Source: Hybos culiciformis
Taxonomy: Eukaryota > Arthropoda > Insecta > Diptera > Hybotidae
Assembly (NCBI GenBank): GCA_964007475.1
Contig: OZ023273.1
Span: 116,049,812 to 116,113,811 of the forward strand
Reading direction: 5' to 3'
DNA length: 64,000 nucleotides
Shown here: positions 1-10,174 of the stretch, piece by piece
Layout: every line of letters begins with the position of its first letter
Numbering within the stretch: the stretch's first letter is position 1
Program-made: the position numbers and the translations under genes
Notes under the pieces: generated by a model
Databases searched by the model: none
Told to the model about the DNA's origin: nothing
What the model saw: only the letters and a program-made list of their open reading frames with translations

Positions 1-255
1 TTATATTTTCCTTTTCTTTTTGACAAGATTTCTGTAATGTTAAAAACTTTTTATTTAACTAGGAAGAAATAGTTCACTATAATTGTCTGTCAGTAGTGTT
101 TGTTGGAACAGAGTAGGGAGAAAAGACTGTATCAATAAGCAATAAGCAATAAGCATTAACATTTTCACTTAAGAAAAAAAGATATTTGAAACGTTGATAT
201 AAATTATTGAACTTTTGTTGCCTCAATTGACATAGAATCTAATCAAAATTATATG

Positions 256-1294
256 CATGGGCGCCGCCAGGATTTTTTATAAGGTGGTGCATGTGAAAAT
301 TATATTATTTTGATTTTACGAAATCTTTGACATATTGCGGGTTCATCACTTAGTTACAATTTCCAACAACCTTAATTTAAATTAAATTTTGATTTTAGGA
401 AAAATCAGTTGCAAAACAATATTTTGAATTCACGACAAAATTCATCTCAGTATGCTGATGCAAGGCAATGAACTTTTTAAGATTATCTCTCACCAGGGCT
501 GCCAGATGGAATAAATGAAATTTCCTCAAATTTTTAAGAAATTTCCCCAAAATAGACAATTCTTTAAAAAAATTCCTCAAATTATTTTTTTTATATTTTT
601 GTGTAATAAATTTTTTTTTTGCCCTAAATTAGAAAAAAATTGTTTTACTCACTGCAGTTTTTCCCCATCAGCTTATTTTTGCAAGATTTCCTCAAATTTT
701 TAATGTGTTCAGATTTTATGCGGTACTTATATGTTGTAAATCAAAAAGTTTAGTTTCAACAATGGATTTTGAGTTCAACGTACGTAGAAGAATATCGTAA
801 TGATATCGGTAAAAAAAATTTACGAGTCTGAAATTTTAAATATTGTTGACTGTCAACGTTAGCACAATATTTATGAATTTCTTCAAATTTTCCTCAGAAA
901 AAAATATTTTCCTCAAATTTTTCCCCACGTTTTTTTTAATTTTTTTTTTCTCCCGAAATTAAAAATTTCCTCAGGTGAAACGCTCATTTAGCACATTGAG
1001 AAGGGTGAAGACTTGGACAAGATCAGCTATGTGCGAACCCCGATTGTCGGGCTTATGTATGATGAGTCTCCATAAAAAAAGAAGATTTTTTAACCGAAGT
1101 TATTTAAAGTTCGCAGAGAAGCCACGTAGGTTACAATTATTATTTAATAAAAATTCTGAATAAAAAAAAATAATATTGTTTTAATTTTGAATCCTTTTGT
1201 TAAAATTAACAATTTTATCAAAGTTTTAATAACTTTTTTATCAAACAAAGGTGGTGCAGTTGCACCACCTTGCACCATACTGCCGGCGCCCATG
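256..1294 (+). mobile_element. Non-autonomous hAT-superfamily transposon remnant with 8-bp target duplication
   Basis: The ends are inverted copies of CATGGGCGCCG(C/G)CAG, and the flanks are a perfect 8-bp direct repeat ATTATATG (248-255 and 1295-1302). An 8-bp duplication is the hAT hallmark. The element is about 1040 bp, far shorter than an autonomous copy of several kb. Its right part keeps the end of a transposase frame (975-1163). The inner left part (about 480-960) contains several direct copies of TTTCCTCAAATTTTT and may be a nested or rearranged insertion. It sits in a sickie intron on the opposite strand. Confidence 0.85.
975..1163 (+). pseudogene. C-terminal fragment of a hAT transposase (hATC dimerisation region)
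   Basis: The open frame reads KRSFSTLRRVKTWTRSAM, then RLSGLCMMSLHKK and, near the end, PRRLQLLF before a stop. The (E)RSFSxLRRxKTWxRS...RLSGL pattern is the hATC dimerisation signature, most like the ZMYM1-type zinc-finger proteins derived from hAT. Only about 60 codons remain. The N-terminal zinc finger and the catalytic RNase H-like core are missing, so the fragment cannot encode an active enzyme. The ATG-less start and the sequence just upstream (TTTCCTCAG) do not suggest a functional exon. The fragment agrees in strand and position with being the right end of the surrounding element. Confidence 0.85.
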
Positions 1295-4224
1295 ATTATA
1301 TGGAAGTGTCCTCGGTGGAAGAATAATTTGATTTTTTTCAAATCTGGCCCATTGAATTTTATCTTTAATTGTTATTCAGTAAATTGTACTTTATTTTTAA
1401 ATTTTTGTTTAAAATATAACATATTAAAGTTTTTCTCGAAATTTATTTATATGTCCTTTGCAATACATTTACTTTGTTTCATTCAATTTGTAATATTTCT
1501 CAGGCAACATTTTGTATGCATTAATTTCGTGGTTTAATGAAATTATACAATTTTATTTTAACAGCAATCGCTACAAATGTAGGGAAAATTATATTGAAAT
1601 TTTTTTTTTTTTTTTTTTATTAATATCACTGCATTCTAAATGAATTTTTTTTTTAGGATTGTGTGGAAAAAATCATATAATTTTTAAGTATTCTATCGTA
1701 ATTGAATAAACTAAACAGTGTATAACCTAGAAAGAAAATTGTTTTTTCCTTTATTAAGAGAAAGCACTCTAAAAGTTTTCCAGTTTTCTGATTTTAATAT
1801 TTAACGAAGAAAAATCTTACCCATCTTTTTTTATTGCATTTTTTATATTTAAGAAAATGTATCTAAAAGATTTTTCAAGAAACGTTTTATGATGTCAGAA
1901 GGAATAAAAAGGATTCACTTCATTAAAAATATAAAATTAATATATACAAGAAAAAAAAAAAAGAAAAGAAATTTACTTTATATTGCTGTTAAAAAAAATC
2001 GGTATAAAATTTAAGAATTTTCTTTTCCGTCTTAACTAAGAGAGGTAAGCTTTTTAATAAGATGTTTCTGTAAAATTTAATCAAAGCAACGATTATACAT
2101 ATAGATACACATAATTTATGAACAATTTACAACATGGGTTTTCAATTAAAGAAAATATTGTGTCTAAAAAATCTTCATTTTAATCTTCGAAAACATCCTG
2201 TTTAAATATCAGGTTAGCTTTTCAATTCGTTTGACTTTTATTAAAGTTTTCCTACAATTTATTTTCGTATTTTGAATGAATTTTGAGTTCTTTTTGATTT
2301 TGTCAATCACATTTCTTATTTTCGATCAAAAAAGCCAAATAAGAACAATAAGAATATTGTACTCTTCTGTGATAAACTCTTCTTCTGCTTGATGAAAGAA
2401 CAATTTTTTTTTATCGAGAATTAATTAAGGAACTTACTATTTTTATTCGTAAAAAAAAAAAAAAATAGCAAAAACAAAAAATTTAAATAAATTGCATACT
2501 TTTTTTTTTGCTTATTTATATAAAAAAATACGGACAAAAAGGTCAATGTTCAGACAAAACTAACAAAACATTAATATATTATTTTTCTTCGTCAGGATTT
2601 TTTTTTTTATATTTTGTTTATTCTTTATTAAAGTTATATTATACAGGATAAAATAGACTTTAAATTTTATTTTTTTTTACCTTTATACTTCTCTAGGGTC
2701 AATTATATATATGTTTATAATAGGAACAAAAAAAAAATTATTTTAATGTTGACTGCGCGATAAAAAAAACTTGAACCTTATTATAAATTATGAGAATAAT
2801 ATAAAATTTATTTTTAAAGTGTAAAATGTTTAAAATAAATTTATTATATAGTACCGTACACAATGCTTGAATAATAATTAAATAAAATTTATATAAGTTC
2901 TATATCTGATGTTAATTTAATCACATCTCAAGTTAAATATTTCAATAATATTGCTATAATAATATGTGTGGTAGTCGAAGAGTAAGGAAGTCGGTACTTT
3001 AGTGACTTCTCTAATCTCTACATACTGACAATAACTACTAGAAGCTTGGCCTAGTGATAGATATAGCGGTTTGCAATGCTAAAGACTAAAAGATTCGAAA
3101 TATCTCTATATAATGTTAACGTTAAATTTAGAAATAAATTTTCTAAAAAACAATTAAACTTTTGAACGTTTTCCAATATTTAACACACATAAATAGGATA
3201 AAATAAATAAAAATGCATAAACTTTAATAGCATATAAAAATTCGCATTGATGGGGCAAAAAAAAAAAAAAAAAAAGCTGTAGTAATTAAATGTCAAAAAC
3301 AAGAAAGAAATATTAAAGCAAAATAAAATAATAAATTTGCATGTCCTTTTTTTTGTACAATAAATTTCGATTCCACAGGGGTAATAAAATGATTAAAACT
3401 TTTTACAAAGCGTTAGCGTCACGAAAAGCTTGTTTTTTTTTACTTTAATGTGCTAAAAAATGACCATTATTTTTATGATGTGTTTAATAAAATAAAATTT
3501 TCATTAATTTTTTTTTGCAATATTACTTTAATTCTAGTTTTTTATTTTTTTATTTTTTTTAATTAAACGCAATTTGTCAGAAATAATGTTTTTTATTTAG
3601 TTTTTTTTTATTATTTCATTGAGCTTAATATTTTTTGTTTAGCTTTAGAATATATAATTAACTTTTAATACCTTGGGTACGTCCTTTCTTTCAAATAGCT
3701 ATATATGATTTAGTTATTTTGGACAATAATTAACAATTTTTGTTTTTTTTTTTTTTGATATTTTGATATTTTGGTTGTATTTTATTTTGATCGTAATATA
3801 TTTATATAAATGAAAAAGAAAAATAGGAAAAAAATATTTTAAATAAAAAAATAAATAAAATTGAATGAAAGGGTTTTCCTTTTTTTTTATGAATGAATAA
3901 TGAAAAATATATGTATATACAATATAACAATAAATTTATTATGATTTAACTTTATTCAAAATTTTTAATTAAAAATTGAAGTCCCAAAATGCTTAGATAT
4001 TTCAATTAAAATCATATAATAGAATGTTAATGTTATATTTAGAATTGTAATCATTTTTTTTTTTTAATTATAACCAACTTAACTTTTTTCATGAATATAA
4101 AATAAAAACAAAAAAAATTAGAGAGGCAATCCCAGACAATCCTAAATTTGATAATTTCTTCCTTTCTGTGATCGATATTTAAGAGTGATTGATTTATTAA
4201 GAATCGAAGAAGTACAATCCTTAC

Positions 4225-4503
4225 CTTATGCTATTACTTCGATTCAATCGTGGACTTTGAATAAATGCTGTAGTCTCACTGCCACGATGTATTAATTTAT
4301 GACCCGGATGGTGACGTTGTAAGCCAGGTGAACCTATTTGTATGTTTTCTAAAGAATCTCCTTCTGATAATCGACTAGCAGCCGTATTACTATGTTTCAA
4401 CCACATTGCATAAGTACTGTATTCTGGTTTCACTTCAGCATAAGTTTGTGTATCTGATAAGCTTCCGTCCAGTATTTTACCAGCAGAATTTCGATTTATT
4501 ATT
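4225..4503 (-). CDS. sick: sickie/NAV-family protein, coding exon 7 (residues 893-985 plus 2 nt)
   Basis: This 279-nt exon is entered in phase 2 after GCGGTCTTAG and left in phase 2 at ATAAG|GTAAGG, a good donor. It encodes IINRNSAGKILDGSLSDTQ, TYAEVKPEYSTYAMWLKHS, NTAASRLSEGDSLENIQIG and a basic tail ending SPRLNRSNSI. The DGSLSDTQTYAEVKPEYS..YAMWLKHSNT stretch looks like a strongly conserved navigator segment that precedes the central coiled-coil region in the family. No stop codon follows before the donor, so the transcript continues past the left end of the window. The predicted coiled coils and AAA+ ATPase domain are not in this sequence, so the gene is truncated by the window and not by mutation. 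Confidence 0.92.
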
Positions 4504-4795
4504 CTAAGACCGCAATATAAGATTAGAAGAGTAAAAATGAAATAAAATAAAATAAACTATAGTACGTACATATATCATAAAAAGCATCGTGGATGTTTTA
4601 ATAAAAGACCAATTTTAATTATTGTTAATCAATTTTCTCCATTAAATTTATTTTTCGTAAGTTTAGATAGAATATAAAAGCCAACCAATTTAGATTTAAT
4701 TTGAAATGCTTACGTTATTCATTTTTTAATTGTTGATATCACGGAATTTTATAGTTTATTTATATTTTCTAAGGTTTATTTTGATGTCAAACATA

Positions 4796-5564
4796 CACAG
4801 AAAAAAATTTGCTCGTACTAATAACTAAATAATTCGTTAAAATCAACGAAAAATTCGTTATTTTGGCTACAACGAACATTTCGTTGAAAAAAGCTCGTAG
4901 TTCGTTAAAAAAGTTCGTTATACCCCAAAACCAAAAACCTTTCAAATTCTTCAGCAAAAACACCGCAAATACGAAAGAAAAATTTTACTAGACTAAATTT
5001 TTTTTTTTATTTATTTAATTTTTTTTTTATTTCTTTTTTGTTTTTTATTTTAATTTTTTTTTTATTTTTTTTTTATTTTTTTTTTTATTTTTTTTTTTTA
5101 TTTATTTATTTAATTTTTTTTTTTTTTTAATTTTTTTTTTAATTTTTTTTTATTTATTTTTTTTATTTATTAATTTTTTTTATTTATGTTTCTTTTTTTA
5201 TTATTTATTTTTTAAATTTTTTTATTTAATTTTTTTTTAATAATTTTTTTTATGCCCGCTTGTGGCTTCGAACCACTGTCCTAAACATTGCAATCCATCA
5301 ACTCTGCCACTGAGCTATGAACTAAATTTACGGCAATGTGTAAAATGGAAAATATAAGTTCTGTATGGATAATTTTTGTTTCCCGTATTTAACGATAACG
5401 AACTTTTTTAACGAGTACTAAAAATGAAAAAAAAGGTTCGTAATAGAAAATAAACGAAATTTACGTTACAAAAACGTATTTATTCATTATTTTTCGTTAT
5501 CTTAACGAGAATGTCATTAACGAACTTTTTTGACGTAATGAGTACGAGCAAATTTTTTTCTGTG
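4796..5564. mobile_element. TA-flanked TIR element (MITE-like) with low-complexity core and tRNA-like segment
   Basis: Perfect inverted ends CACAGAAAAAAATTTGCTCG (4796-4815) and their complement (about 5545-5564) are flanked on both sides by TA, as for Tc1/mariner-type insertions. Subterminal DNA repeats words like TTCGTT/AACGAA many times on both sides (about 4831-4920 and 5390-5530). The centre (about 4995-5250) is almost pure T with scattered A. A tRNA-like segment (5254-5327, minus strand) lies beside it. No transposase frame is present, so the copy is non-autonomous at about 769 bp. Confidence 0.8.
5254..5327 (-). ncRNA. tRNA-like (SINE-head-like) sequence with A and B boxes
   Basis: On the minus strand TAGCTCAGTGG matches the Pol III A box and GGTTCGAAGCC matches the B box, with tRNA-like spacing. 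The T arm GTGG-TTCGAAG-CCAC can pair, but the anticodon arm pairs poorly and no acceptor stem closes. It is therefore not a functional tRNA gene; it is a tRNA-derived sequence or a relic. An A-rich stretch follows on the same strand, as in SINEs. It lies inside the TIR element 4796-5564. Confidence 0.65.
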
Positions 5565-5909
5565 TATGATAGGGAAAATAGCAACTTAATGACAAACAAT
5601 ATCCGGTGCAAGTACATAATAATATTAAAATGTAATTTGCAACGTTTTCTGTTTAAAAAAAAAACAGATTGCCTCAAACGATTACGAACCTCATGAACGA
5701 TTTAAACCTCATAAGACAGCTTAAGTAAAAAATATAATCATTTCCGTGCATATTTCAAAAAATAAATTTAATGAAATTGAGGAAATCTGCGGTCAAATAT
5801 GTATATTAAACATAATTCTAAATGTTCTTAATTATTCTCTCGAAATTGTATTTGAAAAAAAAAAAAAAATTGGGTTGATAACATAATCATAAGTTTTAAT
5901 TACAAATAC

Positions 5910-6054
5910 CTGTGTTGAAAAAGGTGCATATCTGTTCCGGGCTTCGGTAAACTGTGTGATCCACTTGCTAATCTTTCTCGAATTGATTGACTAAGTTGAG
6001 TTGCCCCAGGCCCTGTTAAAGAGAAACTTCTATGCTGTGTATTCGGAGGGACTT
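5910..6054 (-). CDS. sick: sickie/NAV-family protein, coding exon 6 (residues 845-892 plus 2 nt)
   Basis: This 145-nt exon is entered in phase 1 after CTCATTTCAG and left in phase 2 at CACAG|GTATTT. It encodes VPPNTQHRSFSLTGPGATQL then SQSIRERLASGSHSLPKPG and TDMHLFQH. The SIRERLASGSHSLPK block resembles a conserved short region of navigator proteins, judged from memory of the family and not from an alignment. Only one frame is open, which fixes the incoming phase and hence the donor of the previous exon. The intron before it is just 70 bp, a normal size for a small fly intron. The acceptor has the form CAGAAG, so splicing at the second AG would delete one residue without changing frame. Confidence 0.9.
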
Positions 6055-6124
6055 CTGAAATGAGAATTAAATTTGATTAAACATTTGCTGGATTAATTTT
6101 TAATACACAAGAAGTTTTACGAAC
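6055..6124 (-). other. Short intron 5 (70 bp) of the sickie/NAV gene
   Basis: The acceptor CTCATTTCAG is good; the donor GTTCGT is weak but is the only nearby one that keeps the frame. Retention of this intron would end the protein after three more codons at TAA 6117-6119. Confidence 0.65.
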
Positions 6125-6876
6125 TTGTTTGTAAATCATTAGAACATGTTTGTGTTCCACCAGAAACTTTTATTTTTCCAGATCTTGGAACAGCTGAAAC
6201 ATGAGCTGTTCTACCTTGTTGCTGCAATTGTTGTTGTTGCTGCTGCTGCTGCTGCTGCTGACTCAAAAGCAATAGATTTTGTTGATCAATCGTTGTTATT
6301 TGGCCAGTAGCTGATCCGTTTGAACGTTTAATGTATCCAAAGCTTTGTGGAACACCTTTAGTTCGTCCTGATTGTTTTGATGATGACGAGCTTCTACGAT
6401 TATGACTAGGTGAAGATTTCTCCTTTCTAGTGGGACTAGATTGAAGTTGGGATTGTTGAAACTGTTGTTGCTGCTGAAGTTGTTGCTGTTGTTGGAGTTG
6501 TTGTTGCTGTTGTAGTTGCTGTTGTTGCTGAAGTTGATGCTGATGTTGTAATTGATGCTGTTGCTGTAATTGAATCTGTTGCTGTTGTTGTAATTGCTGA
6601 CTTTGTATTTGATGATTTGTTAACTGTTGCTGTTGAATTTGTTGGTTCAGTGGATCTGAACTTTTTGGCCAATTATTGTGACCTGGAACAGAACCGTTGC
6701 CAGATGGTGTACCAATTAAATTATTACGTGACGAAGAACGGGAATTGCAGTTTATATTATTTGAACTGTTGGTTGGAGCAATAACAGTTCCATTTATATC
6801 CATTTTTGTGGCAGTAGTTTCAATAGATGCTGGTGCTGTTCCAATACTATCCAAACTGCCTTGACTGCCACGAATT
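6125..6876 (-). CDS. sick: sickie/NAV-family protein, Gln-rich coding exon 5 (residues 594-844 plus 1 nt)
   Basis: This exon is entered in phase 2 through TTTTTTTTTTACAG|AATTCG, giving RIRGSQGSLDSIGTAPAS. It continues through a Ser/Asn/Thr-rich part into a long glutamine-rich tract (about 6440-6650), the block TKGVPQSFGYIKRSNGS, and a pure Q run near 6228-6260. Asn- and Gln-rich interruptions are common in fly neuronal regulators and mark disordered sequence. The donor must be phase 1 to reach the next exon, and the best fit is ACAA|GTTCGT, which is weak. Reading on instead meets an in-frame TAA at 6117-6119 three codons later. A better-looking donor four bases downstream (GTTC|GTAAAA) would shift the frame into an early stop in the next exon. 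The exact 3' end is therefore the least certain boundary in the gene. Confidence 0.86.
6228..6260 (-). repeat. Coding CAG/CAA polyglutamine run
   Basis: On the minus strand this is an uninterrupted run of CAG and CAA codons (CTG/TTG on the plus strand), within exon 5. A second, longer Q-rich tract with Leu and His interruptions covers about 6440-6650. Pure CAG units are the part most prone to length change. Confidence 0.9.
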
Positions 6877-9800
6877 CTGTAAAAAAAAAAGTAAGTTTGT
6901 TAATATTATAGTAGGTTTATCTGAAGTAGTTTTGTTTAAAACTTTTAGAGTTATTCAAAGATTCGTATCATACATACATACATTCTGTAACATTGCTATT
7001 ATATAAGCAGCTAGCTGATAATATTCTATTGATTTTTAAGCTTTTAATGTTAGTGTCAAACTGTCATTACAAGAACAAGAACATTTTTAAATATTTTCTT
7101 TGAAAGAATTAAAGAAATTTTTTTTAAGTAAATTGATATGCTTCAAAATTAAAAAAAAAAACTATGAAAATTTACGGAAATAGAAAAAGTTAAAAAGTCA
7201 GTTTTTTTTTCTTTAATATTTATTTCTCTTTTGTAAATGAGAAAACTTTATAATGTTGTTATTTCTTTCTTTTTTAACTACATTTTTTTTTAAAGTACTT
7301 CCTGGATTCTTGAAAATGTTACGATTTTCTTGTTTGGCCTTCAATGTAACTTTTTATTAGTTTGTATAGTTTAATTAAAAAAAATATCCCTACTGTTTCA
7401 CATTATTTTTTCCCATATAAAATCTTTCAGTTTCAGTGGAGATTTAATTTTAATATTTTTTTTATTATATCATAGAAAAAATCTTAAAAATGATTGTTTT
7501 GAAACGTGACTTTTCTTTGACTCTTTTTAAATGTGAAATAAATTTATTAACCCAATACTCTATTTATATATAAAAAACGAAATGTAAAGATAATATTTCC
7601 CATTAAGAATGTATATATACTTAAAATTCTTATAGTGTATAGTTTTATACGCAGACAATATTTTGATCCGAAATAGTAAGTTTTCATATTTCTCACTTAC
7701 TATAGGTTAAGAAATCTTTTCCCACAAGTTTTAATACTATTTTTATTAACTAAATCAATCAATTCTTATGTACTTTTTTTTGGCAATTCGAAACTGAACG
7801 ATTCAATTTATTCAATTTATGATTTACTGAATCTTTAACATATTTTGTGTTCTACTATAATGACAAAACATAGCAACTTTTGGAACATATTGCAATTTTA
7901 ATCCTCCCAGTTCGAATCTTTGGTTATAATTGAAGCTAAACTTCTTTTAGGTTCTTTCATTCGATTTTTTACTCATACACAAATTTTATTGGAAATGTCA
8001 TCAAACATAGCGCAAATTAATCATTCAAAAATTTGAATAGTTTTCAAACGATTACCTTTCACGGCTAAACAAAATAACCAACCTTTATGTCTTGACTAGA
8101 AAAAAGCCTGCACAGAAAAAATAGTGCAGGCCTAGCCTAGTAACTATGCGTTGATTTTTGTCATTTCGAAAAGAATGCTTTTATTTTTTTATTGATAAAG
8201 TACGCCTTGATTTTTTTTGTTTATATTTTAAAGTTTTTATCAAAGTACGCCTTGCATTCAGTGTTGCATAGTCATTCGGTTATTTTATTTATTATTTACG
8301 TTTAAAAAAATAAATTGAGGAAAGTGCCAACACTGTCAAGGTCGTTTAAGAGGTGAGTTCACCTTTTATTATATTAGATTAAAATTATTATTTTGCAATG
8401 GCCTGCAGGCATTTTCTTTATTCTTTTCAATTATAAAAATAGAATCAAAGTTGAGATTTTTCTTACAGGTCACCACAATCAATTTTAATGAAAAATTGAA
8501 TATAAGAATATATGGTTTTAATTTTCAATTTAAAAAAAACAGAATCTAAATATGGGCATAAGTTTGGTTTGGTTTTTTTTTTTTTTTTAAATCTCAATTA
8601 ATTCTGCTTGTCTCTTTTTTTTCAAACAATTAAATTTTCAATTAAATTCATTACGTTTATTTTCAATTTCGAGAATTTTTTAATCTTCTTTTTTAAATTT
8701 TTTCTTTTTTGTTAATTTTCAAAGTCTTTATATGACATTTTAATTTCTAATATTCTTTGCAAATAAATAAAAAAAAAAATAAGTAAAAATTGAAATTGGA
8801 TATAAACTGAATATATAGAGAAAATAATAATGAAGACAGTGAACACGCAATTTAATTGAGTTTAACTAATGTCAATTAAAATGAATTTAATTTCTTTTTA
8901 TTTATTTTTATTTTTTTTTTCCAACAGTTAATTGGTCATATTAGTTTATTTAAGGGAATTTCCCTTTCATTGAACTAAACAACGTATGACATTTATATAG
9001 TAAGTATTATACACGAAAGAAGGAAAAAAAATCAATTTTGTCATCAAAGTGAATTAAAAAAAATTCACTGATAAATTATTTCTTGTGAAAAAAAATAACT
9101 AACAATAACAAATTGGTTGTTATATTCTTTTTGATGGTTACTATGAAAATGAAAATTTTTTTATTTAATTAATAATTAAGAACATGCACTTTAAGTACAT
9201 TGTGAAGAGAATTTTTCATATATATAACATACGAATAGTTTTTACACATCAATAAAGGCAATAAATATTAAAAAAAAAGAGTCCTAAATAATAGTTCTAG
9301 GTTGGCTAGATCTAAAACACTACTAACTATAAACTTTTTTTTATAAGAATTGCAAAATAAGAATATAAAATGTTAAAAATACAGCATTTACATTGTATCG
9401 CATCCCTAATCAGTATATAATTAATGATCAATTAATCAATTTATAAATAAATTAAAAAAGGCACATATATTTTATAAAAATCGAAAAACGATTTAAAAAG
9501 TATTAATAAAATAATTATTCTATTTTTAAATATGTATTATTATCTTAGATTTTTCTTTGCTAAGTATTTTTTTTCTGTATTAATATAACTTTTTAAAATT
9601 TTAATATAAAAAAAGTTATAATAAGTACAAAAATAGGTTATTTTTCAATTATTATACGTGTACTACAATATGTCATATATATTTCATGGATTCATAATAT
9701 AAATAAATAACTATTAAATTATTATGTGAATGAAAAAATGCATAATATTTTATTGATTGACATTGATAAATTTTTTTTCACTATAGTGTCTATAGTACAT

Positions 9801-9955
9801 TCATTATATGTGTAGTGTGTGCAAGAAAGTGAACAAAAAAAAAAAGGGAAAACAATTTTTTACGTACTTATAATTTATTTTAAGCTATATTGATTTTGAT
9901 TTATTAAGTTTTAAGTAAAAAAAAAAAAAAAAAAATATTGATAGAATAGGTATAA

Positions 9956-10174
9956 CCATAGATTAAGAATACAGAAAGATTGTTAGCTTCATACGACATT
10001 ATTTTTGGTATTTTTATGTGAATGTGTTAGTAAAACAAAATAAAATACGTGATAATTATCAATATATGAAAAGAATTTTATTTAGTTTTACTAACACCTT
10101 CACATAAAAATACCAAAAAAGACTGAAAAAATTTTGTATGAAGCTTCCCATCTTTCTGTATTCTTAATCTATGG
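9956..10174. mobile_element. 219-bp MITE with long inverted repeats and TATAA duplication
   Basis: The two halves are inverted copies. Both begin CCATAGATTAAGAATACAGA at the outside, continue with a shared GCTTCATAC word, and end inside with GTTAGTAAAAC. The flanks are a perfect direct TATAA (9951-9955 and 10175-10179); if the true duplication is TA, the element extends slightly further. There is no coding capacity. The arms differ at a number of positions, so the copy is not brand new. Transcripts could fold into a near-complete hairpin. Confidence 0.85.

Larger units (their letters stand above)
1..4224 (-). other. Intron 7 of the sickie/NAV gene (5' part only)
   Basis: This is non-coding AT-rich sequence downstream of exon 7 on the minus strand; the acceptor lies outside the window. 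It holds a short triple repeat near 133-156 (AAGCAAT-like units), the hAT remnant at 256-1294, and many poly-A/poly-T tracts. No other gene, exon or structured RNA was recognised. Confidence 0.75.
4504..5909 (-). other. Intron 6 of the sickie/NAV gene
   Basis: This 1406-bp intron runs from CACAG|GTATTT to GCGGTCTTAG. More than half of it is a TA-flanked inverted-repeat element (4796-5564). The rest is AT-rich with no coding signal. Confidence 0.85.

Noticed and set aside
1187..1537. 116-codon plus-strand open frame
   Set aside because: It runs across the right end of the hAT element into flanking intron, so it is a composite of unrelated DNA.
5254..5327. A functional tRNA gene
   Set aside because: A and B boxes are good but the anticodon stem mispairs and no acceptor stem forms, so it is listed only as tRNA-like.
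6436..6672. Thr/Ser-rich 78-codon frame on the minus strand
   Set aside because: It is the shifted reading of the CAA/CAG tract in exon 5; repeats of CAA give ACA/AAC codons in other frames.
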